Under the pieces are notes generated by a model that saw only the letters and a program-made list of their open reading frames with translations, was not told the origin of the DNA and did no database searches. From the NCBI GenBank assembly GCA_043381765.1, contig JBHJMP010000410.1, forward strand, positions 1-24,682: a stretch of DNA of 24,682 nucleotides, given 5' to 3'. The position numbers and the translations under genes were made by a program. Source of the stretch: Collodictyon triciliatum. Lineage: Eukaryota; CRuMs. This document shows positions 1 through 10,009 of this stretch, in pieces. Numbering within the stretch: the stretch's first letter is position 1; every line of letters begins with the position of its first letter.

Positions 1-10
1 TTAATTTTTT

Positions 11-73
<63 letters not shown>

Positions 74-137
74 TTTTGTTTTGTTTTGTTCTGTTTTGTT
101 TTGTTCTGTTTTGTTTTGTTCTGTTTTGTTTTGTTCC
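1..137. repeat. Poly-T tract followed by TTTTG/TTCTG pentamers
   Basis: A run of T with a single C near base 12 extends to about base 72. It is followed by TTTTG units, some changed to TTCTG, up to about 135. It lies left of gene 1 and beyond its 3' end. The Lys- or Phe-rich open frames across it are repeat translations. Confidence 0.95.
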
Positions 138-562
138 AAGCACACCCAGCGCCGGTGGAGAGAATGGCTGGATGACTCTGCCGCACAGGGCGCGGCGTGA
201 TTCGTGGGGGCGGGTGTTTAGAGAGAAAGGGAGAGAAAGGCGCGGAGCAGCCGCACTTGCGAGAGAAGCCGCCAGCATTGCGCGACCGGGACTCTGCGGA
301 GGAAGCCTGGTCGGCGCATCGTCTGCCGTTAATGGTTTCGGTGGCCGTAGTGTTTCTTCGGGTTGATCGCTTTGCAGTCCTTTTCTGGGTCCGAGGAGAG
401 CCTCTCCAGAGTGATTTTCCTGCACATGCGTCAATGGTGTTACTTCTATCCAGCCCTCCTGAAGAGCCAAAGAACGAGCTGTTCTAAGCCATTGCTATTT
501 TTCTATATTCTTTTTTTTCCCTTTTTTTTTTTCCTTTCTCCTTTTTCTTTTTCGAGAAAGAA
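138..562. other. GC-rich stretch then purine/pyrimidine-rich DNA, no gene assigned
   Basis: Bases 139-485 are clearly richer in G+C than the surroundings. They carry open frames on both strands, but none shows a recognisable domain or a convincing splice site. It could be a promoter or first exon of a gene beyond the left edge, or a GC-rich spacer. Bases 510-556 are T-rich and lie just past the stop codon of gene 1, so they are probably its 3' untranslated region. Confidence 0.4.
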
Positions 563-3500
563 TTAGTACGGCGAGTTCTTGCTGAAGAAAGTAGAACAGC
601 TTCGCAAAAGATATAAGAAAAGTGGAAAAAGAAAAAAAAGAAAGGAAAAAAAAAAGAAAGGAGGGAGATAAGAGGGAAGGAAGGAAGGAAGGAAGAGAGA
701 AAGACACTCGTTAGTTGAGTTACCTGAAGGTCTCAAAGTTGCAAATAGAGCCTTCGCAACCAGGAATTGTTAAAGGTCTTCCGTCTTGCAAAACACGCAC
801 ATAGTGTTTTGCATCTACAAAAGAAAAAAATAATTCATATATTACATTTAATAAGATTTCAAAAAAAATTAATCAATTATATCGATGTGACATATTAACG
901 TTTCGATGCTGAACAAATGAATGTATGGGTTAGATTTGGTATAATGATTGCATCGGGTAATGGCAATATCAAAATTATTTGTGAGGTAACCATCATCCTC
1001 AAGTAGCTCGATGATGATGGACGATGCATAACCAGGCCAGACCCCATCAAACACATCGTACATTATCAGCCACGGAAGAACTAATCGCGTGAACAGTGTC
1101 TTTAGTATTTTTCAAAAACGAAGCAAAGGAATGGAATAGATATTCAAATACACAAAATAGCCATAACATTAAGGCCTGGGACTACTTACGAAACCTCTTC
1201 TTTTTTTTTTTTTTTTTTGTCGAGTGTTTGAAGTGTATACATACGAGTTGTGTCATGTCCAGAGTAGCACATGATTTTGTGAGGGGTTTGCTTGACAATG
1301 GCCATTTCTTGGTTGTGTAGAAGGTCCTTGACTAGACTAGTTTATATACTACGATTAAAATAGCGAAAAAAGAAGGTACACTTTAAAAATGCAAAGTCTT
1401 TGTCATACATACATACATACATACATACATACATACATACATACATACATACATACATACATACATACATACATACATACATACATACATACATACATAC
1501 ATACATGTATTGTTATTATTTTAGTAGTATTCATATTGTTCACAAAAAATTATATGAAATTGTTTTCTAGTGCATTAAAATTATCAAACCCATCCATGCT
1601 TCATTGAACAGACGTTCCGTGAATCCCAAATAATAAAAGTTTCATTCCATCAGATATTTTAAGATTATATCGATACGATATTTACGATAATTGACCAAGA
1701 AGCAAGGCATGGTTCGATAGGTAGGACTTACCGAAGAACAGAATACTCTTTCGGGCGAGTATAAGCAACCTAATAGGAGAAAATAAGGGAGAATGTAAAT
1801 GAAAATGAAGGATAGTCATTAGTTGAAGATCAAATGAACTCAAATGAAATATCGGATGACCGATTTTGATGTAGTAGTGGAAATTATATTCTAGTATTGC
1901 ACATCCAGACACAAACCCTCCATCCGATGAACTCAGATAGTCGAGCCATAAAAGCATCATCAATTTCAGGAGGCAGTTGCAAGTTGTGTGACTTGTAACA
2001 ATAAATAGACTCAAAATATCCTAGGGGAAAAAATAGCGAATGGAATGTGTTATTAAAAACGAAAACTTTAGAGAGCAAAAATAAAGATATTTAGCGGCTG
2101 ATAAAGGTATGATTCGCTAGTTTAGGACCTCTGGATTGAAAAAAAAAAGTGAGAGAAGGCGTAATGTAATTATGTTTTTTTTTTTTTTAGGAATATATAT
2201 GACTCGATATGGGTTAGTGTGAAATGAGGCTGATATAACACAAGACAAACCAATCCAACTGAATTGAGAATGAGGAAAAACTTTCATAAGAGTATTCTTT
2301 ACATCTTGATATTCTGCCTCCTTATTTCTGTACTCCTATTTCGAAAAAAAAATTGTGACGAATTAATTAGCTTTTCGAAACTACTAAATTAAACTAACTG
2401 AACAAAAAAAAAAAAAAAGAATATGAATATGAATATGAATATCAATCAAGAGACCTCGTTTTCTTTTTTTTCGTCCACGATTTGGAATATCCGCGGACAA
2501 TGCATTACAGTTGATAAACTATGTAATTTATATATGTGCCATGCAAGAAAGAAAGAAAAATAGAGTTAATAGATCGGATTTTCTCTGTGAAAATGGGTGT
2601 ATTTCTGGCCGATATTGTGGTATTTTTTTTTAATTGTGTGTCAGTAAGAAATGAGGATTGTATAGATGTGCACATGTAAATAAATTACAAGAAATTTTAC
2701 ATAGCCTCTCCTGGTGGGAAGTAACTGTAAATGGGCACAGTTTCCTTGTTAGGACGAGTGGAGGCAGGATAAAGTCCCAATAAAAATGCCTATTGAATGC
2801 CATTTTAAACTATCTTTCCTTGATATATATTCCTTCAATGATTTTGGGAGAGAGGACATTTTCAATAAAAATAAAATGATCGTAATTATGAGTTTACAGT
2901 AGTAGACAAGCGTTGTATTACATAGAACTTGTATCTACCTGAGCTGATTTCTGGGTTCTGATGAGCGGGGAAGAGCGAACAAACATAACATTCGGATCCA
3001 TATTTTCGGGCAAAAAATTGGACTCTATCACATACTGTTTTTTTTTTCGGGATGGTCATAAGCATATGATATTGATGCAAGCACTATTGCTCTAGCCCGA
3101 GGTGGTCTGAGTAGTTTGGTGAGTTTGTGATAGATTGGTGAGTACCCTATTGCGCATATATTCACCCAACTTCCTTGTTTGTTCTGTACCCTTCTTGGTG
3201 AGGATTCCTGTGTGTTTGTTATAGGGAATGAAAAGCACAAAGATAGCTCGCTTTCAAGATGCAGACCTAACTAACAGAACTTGTTCAAGAAAAGAGAAAA
3301 AGCGGTATGATACCGAATGGCGGCTTCTGGTGCTGATAAGAAACGCTCAGATGGGCGACTGGATCAACAATGGGGCTTGCATCAAGGACAGTGGGCTCAT
3401 CGACGATCTTTTTCCAAGTCACAAAGTCATTTTCATGCAGAGGTGTAATAGGAGAACGATCCCCATGACGAAATATCACTAATTTTTTTTTATGATTGTT

Positions 3501-4029
3501 ATTGAGTAGGATATACATCTATATTTCCTTTTCATAGGAATAACTATGTATCGGTGGTCGGTTGCCTGGTATAGTCGAGAGCAGAAAGAGCATAAAAAGC
3601 CAAGGGTTGTTGGGCTCTCAGGACTCATATGGCTCAACACCCACCTTGAACAAACTTGACGCGAAGATTGCTGAATGGAACTGGGGTACGCCCCAAGAAA
3701 CTATGATCGCAGTAGACAGACAGCTAGGCAACAATAATCCCCAGCCACACGTAGTTTATGATTGAACAGAGCGAGTGGGAACAGGAGATATATGCAAGTA
3801 AGCATTATAGTTAAGCTGACAACGGCGAAGCACTAGGATATTACGTTCAAGGTATGCAGAAGAATAAGAGGCTCTCTCTTGATTCTTTTCTTTTCATGTC
3901 TTTTGTCTTTTTTTTTTTTTTTGAACCCCTTCTTCTTCCTTTCAATCTTGCTATTTGTGTCTGGGAGTCTACCTGATCCTTCTGGGTGAGGAGAAGACCA
4001 ATAAGCGGAATCGCCCCGAATCGCAGCAT
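563..4029 (-). CDS. Histidine acid phosphatase, secreted, 14 exons, complete
   Basis: Histidine-phosphatase superfamily, acid phosphatase branch; it hydrolyses phosphomonoesters through a phosphohistidine intermediate. Exons in coding order: 3973-4029, 3645-3723, 3314-3478, 3146-3207, 2939-3034, 2701-2789, 2455-2518, 2251-2335, 1917-2020, 1732-1769, 1245-1336, 991-1080, 724-814, 563-581. All have GT-AG borders and matching phases, giving 376 residues, usual for the family. The start ATG at 4029 opens a signal peptide (MLRFGAIPLIGLLL). Signature RHGDRSPI has the nucleophile His50; VRSSPLIRT supplies the second conserved Arg141; SGHDTT has the proton donor Asp308. GILTKKGTEQ, the HCPR segment, WPGYAS and the C-terminal paired cysteines (PGCEGSIC) also fit. 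Secreted or lysosomal location is inferred from the leader; the natural substrate cannot be told. Exon 7 (2455-2518) has the weakest donor (GTCTCT). Gene 2 lies 538 bp upstream on the same strand. Confidence 0.9.
582..723 (-). other. Last intron of gene 1 with a long pyrimidine tract
   Basis: On the coding (minus) strand this intron is mostly C and T, including CTTC tetramers at about 671-695, and ends in TTCTTCAG. It precedes a 19-base terminal exon that codes only the last residues before the TAA stop. On the plus strand the tract appears as an A/G-rich run. Confidence 0.7.
1404..1507. repeat. (CATA)n tetranucleotide microsatellite
   Basis: About 25 near-perfect copies lie in the intron between the 1732-1769 and 1245-1336 exons of gene 1. 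The period is not a multiple of three, as expected for non-coding DNA. The open frame over it is a repeat translation. Confidence 0.97.
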
Positions 4030-4566
4030 CTTTGAAGACAAAAATGTCGTGAGTCTGATCAATGTATTGGTGCTTGTCCGTGTGGAGAAGCTGCATATTC
4101 GTGCGGGGCTCTGGTAAGACCACGCGCCAAATGATCCTCTCTGTCCCCACAAATACACGGGACGGCGATTTCCGGCACAGATATTTTCCACATTTAGATA
4201 AAAATTTCCCGAGGTGGGCTGGGTGGCATTTCCACATGTGGTTGAGCGAAAATCTGGTGCGTCGACAGCGAGGCGGAGGAGGTAAGGGCTGAAGGCCAAG
4301 GCCTGCTGAATCTCTGCTTTGTGCGTTTTATGTCGGCCCAACCTGAGACTGCCTGGTAAAGACTTTTTTTTTCTCTTTTTCCTTTTTGTTTTTGTTTTTG
4401 TTTTTGTTTTTGTTTTTGTTTTTGTTTTTGTTTTTGTTGTTGATGGTGGCGTTCGTGAGGTTGGTGATGTCGATGTTTGTTTTCTTTCGGATGATAGATA
4501 AGAAGGGAGACTGTCCCGGCTGGCTCCGGTGAGATTTTGTGATTCGGGAGAAGCCCGAGCCTGCCC
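4030..4566. other. Spacer between genes 2 and 1; GC-rich part and (TTTTTG)n
   Basis: This interval must hold the 3' untranslated region of gene 2 and the promoter and 5' leader of gene 1, both on the minus strand. Bases 4030-4340 are GC-rich with open frames on both strands that share no recognisable domain. A TTTTTG array at 4383-4440 reads CAAAAA on the transcribed strand. An extra 5' non-coding exon of gene 1 could lie here, but I cannot define one. Confidence 0.5.
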
Positions 4567-5825
4567 TTAGTCCGAGTCGCTGTCGATGGATTCGAGGCGG
4601 ACGCGCTTGGGTTTCTTTGTCTTGCACAGGCCACAGCAGAAAATCGCCCTGCAGCAGGACTTGAGGCCTCGGCACACCTTGACAAGCACGAAACAGAGGA
4701 GCAGCCCACCCACGACCGCGCCAACAGCAATGCCGATGTAGATATAAATATCATGCTTGGCTGACTACAGGAACATAGGTGTGTGGGTGTGAGTCGAGAA
4801 GTGAGAACTCTATGGGGCTTATGTTGACTCTGGACACGCTATTGTGACATCGCTTTCTTAACTAAAATATTACGGGGTCTTCCACGATGATAACTTCGTC
4901 ATTGTATGTGACAGAGATGACTTTGAGGTCGATGAGAACCTGTATGGAAAAGCGTTCGATTACATATACTATTCGTCACCATCTTCGCTGGTGGTTGAGG
5001 TAATAAAGTAGTTCCCAATTGATGATGTTCGCAATTAAAGTAAATGGGGAAAGGAAACGTAGCGCCTTATGACATGAATACAGCTTAAACACCAAGCGTG
5101 TGCAACCAACATATATGAGAAAGATAAAGTTACGACATAGGTTGCTTACAGCGGCTCTTTCGTTAATATGCAAAAAGAAATCGATAGAATAAAATATTAT
5201 CTCGTGATACGTACTTCGTCACCCTCTCTCGCAGCGCTTAGGATTCTGTCCACAATTTCAATACCAGTCACGGGTGAATCTACGCGGTCGAATATCGCTA
5301 CCGACAGAATGATACTATCAGGGGTAAACTTCGGTGATGAGGGGCGCAGTTGTCCCAAGGGGAGATTGAGTCCCTCGGCCTAATTAAGTATGTATTATCA
5401 CTTAATTTGTTTCCGTTGAAACATTTACCAAGTGTTCTTCAAAGGTAAAATGGATGGTATAGCGTGTCAATCCTTGAATGAAATGTCGTCTTACCAGCTC
5501 TTCAACAAAATCAACTTCATCAAAATCATCTGGCTCCGACTCCGGCTCGATGTTGAAAACAACCACGTAATTCCCCTCTAAATAAAAGGTTTAAAAACGT
5601 CGGATGAATTCGAAATGAATTTTTTAAAACAAATAAATATCTTTCAGTTATAACAAAGGTGTACTTGGAGAATGGGACTGGGACTGGGACTGGGACTGGG
5701 ACTGAGATTGCGATTGCGATTGAGACTGAGACTGAGACTGAGACTGAGACTGAGACTGAGACTGAGACTGAGACTGAGACTGAGACTGAGACTGAGACTG
5801 AGACTGAGACTGAGACTGAGACTGA

Positions 5826-5856
<31 letters not shown>

Positions 5857-7863
5857 ACTGGGACTGGGATTGGGACTGGGACCGAGACGGAGACTGAGAC
5901 TGAGACCGAGACGGAGACGGAGACTGGGATTGGGATTGGGACCGAGGCGGAGACTGAGACTGAGACTGAGACTGAGACTGAGACGGAGACTGAGACGGAG
6001 ACGGAGACTGAGACTGAGACTGAGACTGAGACTGAGACTGAGACGGAGACGGAGACGGAGACGGAGACTGAGACTGAGACTGAGACTGAGACGGAGACTG
6101 AGACTGAGACTGAGACTGAGACTGAGACTGAGACTGAGACGGAGACTGAGACGGAGACGGAGACGGAGACGGAGACTGAGACGGAGACGGAGACTGAGAC
6201 GGAGAGTCCTCATTCAAAAGCTTGAGACCTTTTTGAATGTTGCCTATTCTGCGACTATTCCATAAAAAATAATCAGTGATGGTATTAGTGGACATGGGGT
6301 ACACTTCGCTTACCGGAAGGCGTTTTCCTCTCCTATTGTCAGCCATACGATAATTTATCAACACGCATACACAGAAAGACCGTGGAATAAGTGAAAATGT
6401 ATAAGAAAATTTGTACGTAGTCATTATTTGGTCTATTTACATATTATTGTTGAATATGATAAAAGCAATTCGGATATCACAAACTTCCATGAAGAAATTG
6501 TATTATTAAATAAGCAAAAATGGTAAGGCTTTCATTTTTCAATAACTAGCCATTTAAGTGAGTGCTTTTATCTCGTAATCAATTACTTGGCAGTGATGAA
6601 AACAGCAAAAGATATTTGGACTTATGATGAGCAAGGCCTTTATTTTCAGTGCTTGGTTTGAGAACAACCTCGGGGAAAATATAAAACTACAAAATTTAAA
6701 CAGTTTTAATTGAGCTTTCTGAACCAGATAGTAATGTTCGTTCCTATGAATCTAATTAGCTTTCTAAAATTATTATAAGTTAGGGTGAATATTTCATACG
6801 TTTAGCACCATTTCAATCGGCACAATAGAGTCGAAATAGGAGATAGAACATAGAACATAGAACATAGAACATAGAACATAGAACATAGAACATAGAACAT
6901 AGAAGATAGAAAAATAACGTTGGTGATGTAGCGGGAGAGGGAGGACGCCTCGAGTGAGTTGAAGAGGATAAAATCAAGATCAAAGCCTAACAAAACCCGA
7001 GATAATTACGTAGTCGATGAGTCTTTAACATTTGTATCACTTTGCAAGTCTGAAAAAACGTGTATTCTAAAAAAATTCTTCATTCGTAATATTAATCTAT
7101 ATCGGAATATTCATGGTTCACCATGCAAACAAAACTTTAATTTTTCCTTATCATGACATGATCAGGAATTCTATCATCCTTAAAATGCATCTACCTAGAG
7201 GAAGGTCGCAATTTCCAGAAAGCAAAACCTCTATGCTGTCGGAGAGGAAACATCTTTCACGCTGCGAATATGTAAAAGAATTATACATTGGCTGTCTCAT
7301 TAGAAACAGCATGTGACAGTTCAAGGATGGGAAAACACATTCGAACTAGATATTATATCTAAATGTGTCGCTCAAATTCCAATTCCAATTCTAATTCTAA
7401 ATCTAAATCTAAATCTAAATCTAAATCTAAATCTAATAATAATAATAATAATAATACAGTGATAGAGAGGATGAGAGAATGCGAGGTTTTCTCAGCAGAC
7501 AGCGGCAGGCCTCGAAGGGTTCCGAATGAAACAGTATTATCTGTTCCAATGCTAAGCTCCATCAATTTATCATCGACAGATATGGTGAGAATATGACCGG
7601 CCCTGCAGAAGAGAAATACTTCTTAGAACAAGGGATCGTGATGAGGAGAAAAAATACATAGTTAACAGATTAAAGACCAAAGTTTTTTTTTCATTCGCGT
7701 TTTCAAAATGAAGTTCTTAGTATTCAAGTAGACGATACCTCGGGGACTCCAGGTCTAGGCTGAAACTCAGTGAAAACCCATATGAATGCTGGAGGAGTGG
7801 ATTGTTTGTAGTAATCCAGCCACGATCAGATTTTGTCAGGTGTTCTTTCTATTGGATTTCGTA

Positions 7864-7961
<98 letters not shown>

Positions 7962-8295
7962 TGTGAGTTTATCAAGGGATGTTAGCTTTTGTTGTATTGC
8001 TCTTCTGCAAAATGGCATAAGGCTGTCGAATGAAAGATAGAGTAAAGATATGAGGAACGAAAAGAGAAGGTAATGAAAAGAAAGCAAACACGCGACTAAA
8101 GTTTGGCCATTCAGTGACGGCAACCGTTAAGTGTCTCAAGTTTAAAAGTGATGAGTAAGGGCAACAAAAAAGAAAAAGATAATAAAATATTCGACCGACC
8201 CCGTCTAAAGGGATAGCTCCACAAGCAACGGAAAGGACTAGAGCGAAAAATGCTGCAGCGATCGTCTGATTGGGCTTTCTCATTTCTGATGACAC
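4567..8295 (-). CDS. Type I membrane protein with Ser-Gln/Ser-Pro repeat, 12 exons
   Basis: Family not recognised. Exons in coding order: 8200-8295, 7739-7848, 7458-7602, 7195-7261, 6919-6986, 6725-6743, 6314-6332, 5665-6248, 5429-5577, 5215-5379, 4874-4939, 4567-4764. Phases agree throughout, giving 561 residues. The two 19-base exons are tentative. The N-terminus (from MSSE or the internal ATG at 8283) is a signal peptide containing [15 protein letters not shown] beta-rich ectodomain follows (for example [15 protein letters not shown]). Exon 5665-6248 encodes about 170 residues of SQ/SP repeats. An acidic segment ([14 protein letters not shown]) and a second folded part come next. The last exon holds a membrane span ([18 protein letters not shown]), a tail with CC pairs, a KTKKPKR basic patch and an acidic DSDSD end. 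A plasma-membrane or endomembrane surface role is inferred. The frame of the repeat is fixed by splice phases on both sides. Confidence 0.75.
5665..6248 (-). repeat. Coding hexanucleotide array (SQ/SP) in gene 2
   Basis: Units of six bases (TCAGTC on the coding strand, with TCCGTC and CCAGTC variants) fill about 5672-6206 of this exon. All three minus frames are open here, but only the Ser-Gln/Ser-Pro frame joins both neighbouring exons: the exon ends CCAA at 5665 and continues in phase into the exon beginning at 5577. The variants are scattered rather than blocked. They alternate SQ with SP runs, so the array is old enough to have diverged. Confidence 0.85.
6314..6743 (-). other. Candidate pair of 19-base microexons of gene 2
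   Basis: Exon 6725-6743 (acceptor ATAG, donor GTTCAG) and exon 6314-6332 (acceptor AATAG, donor GTAAGC) are each 19 bases. Together they carry the frame from exon 6919-6986 to the repeat exon, acceptor CGCAG before 6248. They would add ERTLLSG and EENAFR. The alternative is an unspliced frame from an ATG near 6345 through 6248, which would sever the link to the upstream exons. I prefer the microexons because all phases close, but the evidence is splice logic only. Confidence 0.35.
6843..6905. repeat. (ATAGAAC)n heptamer array
   Basis: About nine copies of a seven-base unit lie in an intron of gene 2, directly after the exon at 6919-6986. A period of seven cycles through all frames, so this is not coding. 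Confidence 0.95.
7372..7456. repeat. (AATTCT/AAATCT)n then (AAT)n in a gene 2 intron
   Basis: The hexamer run changes from AATTCC through AATTCT to AAATCT and then becomes AAT triplets, a stepwise drift of one repeat into another. The donor GTATTATT of exon 7458-7602 sits at its edge. Confidence 0.9.
7865..7960. repeat. (AAT)n microsatellite in intron 1 of gene 2
   Basis: About 32 AAT triplets lie between the signal-peptide exon (8200-8295) and exon 7739-7848. The Tyr-run open frame on the minus strand is a repeat translation and is out of phase with the next exon. Confidence 0.95.
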
Positions 8296-8389
8296 CAGAA
8301 AGACCTCGAAAGTAAATAGTTACCAGGCAGAACTCTTGTTATTATTACATGGGTGTGTGTTTTTATGTGCGCTTTTACGTGTGTTTGTG

Positions 8390-8548
8390 TGTTTTTTTAT
8401 GTGTTTTTATGTCTTTTTTTATGTCTTTTTATATGTGTGTTTTTTTTATGTGTTTTTTTTTATGTGTTTTTTTTTATGTGTTTTTTTTTATGTGTTTTTT
8501 TTTATGTGTTTTTTTTATGTGTTTTTTTTTATGTGTTTTTTTTTATGT

Positions 8549-8625
<77 letters not shown>

Positions 8626-8675
8626 TGTTTTTTTTTTTTTGTGTTTTTTTTTTTATGTGTTTTTTTGTGCGCACC
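8390..8675. repeat. T-rich minisatellite, ATGTG plus 6-9 T, with poly-T core
   Basis: ATGTGTTTTTTTT-like units of about 12-14 bases repeat from 8390 to 8548, then a pure T run of about 75 bases, then the GTG units resume to about 8670. Phe/Val/Cys-rich open frames on the plus strand and Lys-rich ones on the minus strand arise from it. Confidence 0.93.
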
Positions 8676-9396
8676 GGGGATCACAAGCTGCAGCCACCTG
8701 GATGGATAGGCGTCGAGTGGCTGCGATCGAAGGTTGTGCCGACCGGAAAATTCCGTAATTATGGCCAAATTAAATTCACATTAACCACCTTCGTAATTGT
8801 GTTGTGTGCATAAGTATATCATTTCAAAAAATCATCCATATTAAATATTATGAAATTATAATAACCTAGTATTTTTAATAAAATATTGAAAAATCAGTCT
8901 GCAATACATAATTTAAATATCGATTAGTAAATAATTTCCATATTTGAATTTCAAGTTTCTGCAGAAAAGTTTTGCCAGGGACAAAATCAGCTCAACAAAG
9001 CTTGTTATTTAATTGTAATAGGTGGATGAGAATGAATCGATGCGATGGCAACAACCCGAATGAGTTTCCCTTGCTCGTCTCTGTGGCTAAGAAGAAAACT
9101 ATGAGATAAGTGTTATCTTGCAGCTTTGTTGATCGCCTGGGCTGTTGTTAACTTTTGACGTGGTACTTTGAACCGAGTAAAGGAAAAAAACTTTTGACGT
9201 GGTAAAAAAAAAGAAAAAAAAAGTCTCGCTTGTTTTAACGATATCCTTCGAGAACTCCATTTGCAATTATGAAATAGCCCACTATTGTCTATTTTAGCTG
9301 GGTACGTCGTAGTTTGTGTCGTTTGGTTAAAAAAAAAATGGTAGTGCAATCGTAAAAATAGAAGACGCCAAAAAAAAAAAATTTAAAATTTTACTA

Positions 9397-9823
9397 NNNN
9401 NNNNNNNNNNNNNNNNNNNNNNNNNNNNNNNNNNNNNNNNNNNNNNNNNNNNNNNNNNNNNNNNNNNNNNNNNNNNNNNNNNNNNNNNNNNNNNNNNNNN
9501 NNNNNNNNNNNNNNNNNNNNNNNNNNNNNNNNNNNNNNNNNNNNNNNNNNNNNNNNNNNNNNNNNNNNNNNNNNNNNNNNNNNNNNNNNNNNNNNNNNNN
9601 NNNNNNNNNNNNNNNNNNNNNNNNNNNNNNNNNNNNNNNNNNNNNNNNNNNNNNNNNNNNNNNNNNNNNNNNNNNNNNNNNNNNNNNNNNNNNNNNNNNN
9701 NNNNNNNNNNNNNNNNNNNNNNNNNNNNNNNNNNNNNNNNNNNNNNNNNNNNNNNNNNNNNNNNNNNNNNNNNNNNNNNNNNNNNNNNNNNNNNNNNNNN
9801 NNNNNNNNNNNNNNNNNNNNNNN
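9397..9823. other. Assembly gap of 427 N
   Basis: Unknown bases are followed at once on the right by an ATA/AAT array (9824-9873). This suggests the gap lies in or beside a long AAT microsatellite. Its size of 427 looks estimated rather than arbitrary. Confidence 0.98.

Positions 9824-9873
<50 letters not shown>
9824..9873. repeat. (AAT)n microsatellite at gap edge
   Basis: About 16 AAT triplets start at the first resolved base after the gap. Confidence 0.95.
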
Positions 9874-9874
<1 letters not shown>

Positions 9875-10009
9875 CAATTAAATTATGGTATATTAGTATT
9901 GGTAACTGTCAATGGTGTAATAGGGACAATACTATAGTTATGAGATAACAATAAAACAAAAAGAACGCACGGTCTGACTATTTAATTCACAGCAGAGACA
10001 AAACAATAG

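Larger units (their letters stand above)
8296..10009. other. Divergent intergenic region between genes 2 and 3
   Basis: It should hold the promoters of gene 2 (leftward) and gene 3 (rightward). It contains a T-rich TATGTG minisatellite (8390-8675), a short GC-rich patch (8670-8755), an AT-rich unique stretch (8760-9390) and an assembly gap (9397-9823). I see no coding exon that can be defended. The missing first exon of gene 3 may be in the gap or near 9340-9360. Confidence 0.5.

Noticed and set aside
1605-1670. Minus-strand frame KLLLFGIHGTSV resembling the phosphatase His-Asp motif
   Set aside because: No AG acceptor lies upstream in reach, and the true SGHDTT motif is found in exon 1245-1336, which joins exon 1732-1769 in phase. 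The look-alike is intronic.
2080-2140. Possible extra small exon GPKLANHT in gene 1
   Set aside because: No usable donor follows, and exon 2251-2335 joins 1917-2020 directly in phase.
3562-3765. Plus-strand open frame of 67 codons
   Set aside because: The opposite strand here holds phosphatase exon 3645-3723, which joins both neighbours in phase and completes FVQVIFRHGD. The plus frame is its shadow.
3833-4341. Long overlapping minus-strand frames upstream of gene 1
   Set aside because: Two frames are open over the same bases without a domain. Only the short signal-peptide stretch 3973-4029 is supported, through its splice phase.
7836-8123. Tyr-run open frame on the minus strand, and similar Phe/Lys/Tyr/Cys-rich frames elsewhere
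   Set aside because: These are translations of AAT, T-rich or TTTG arrays, with no donor site or family support.
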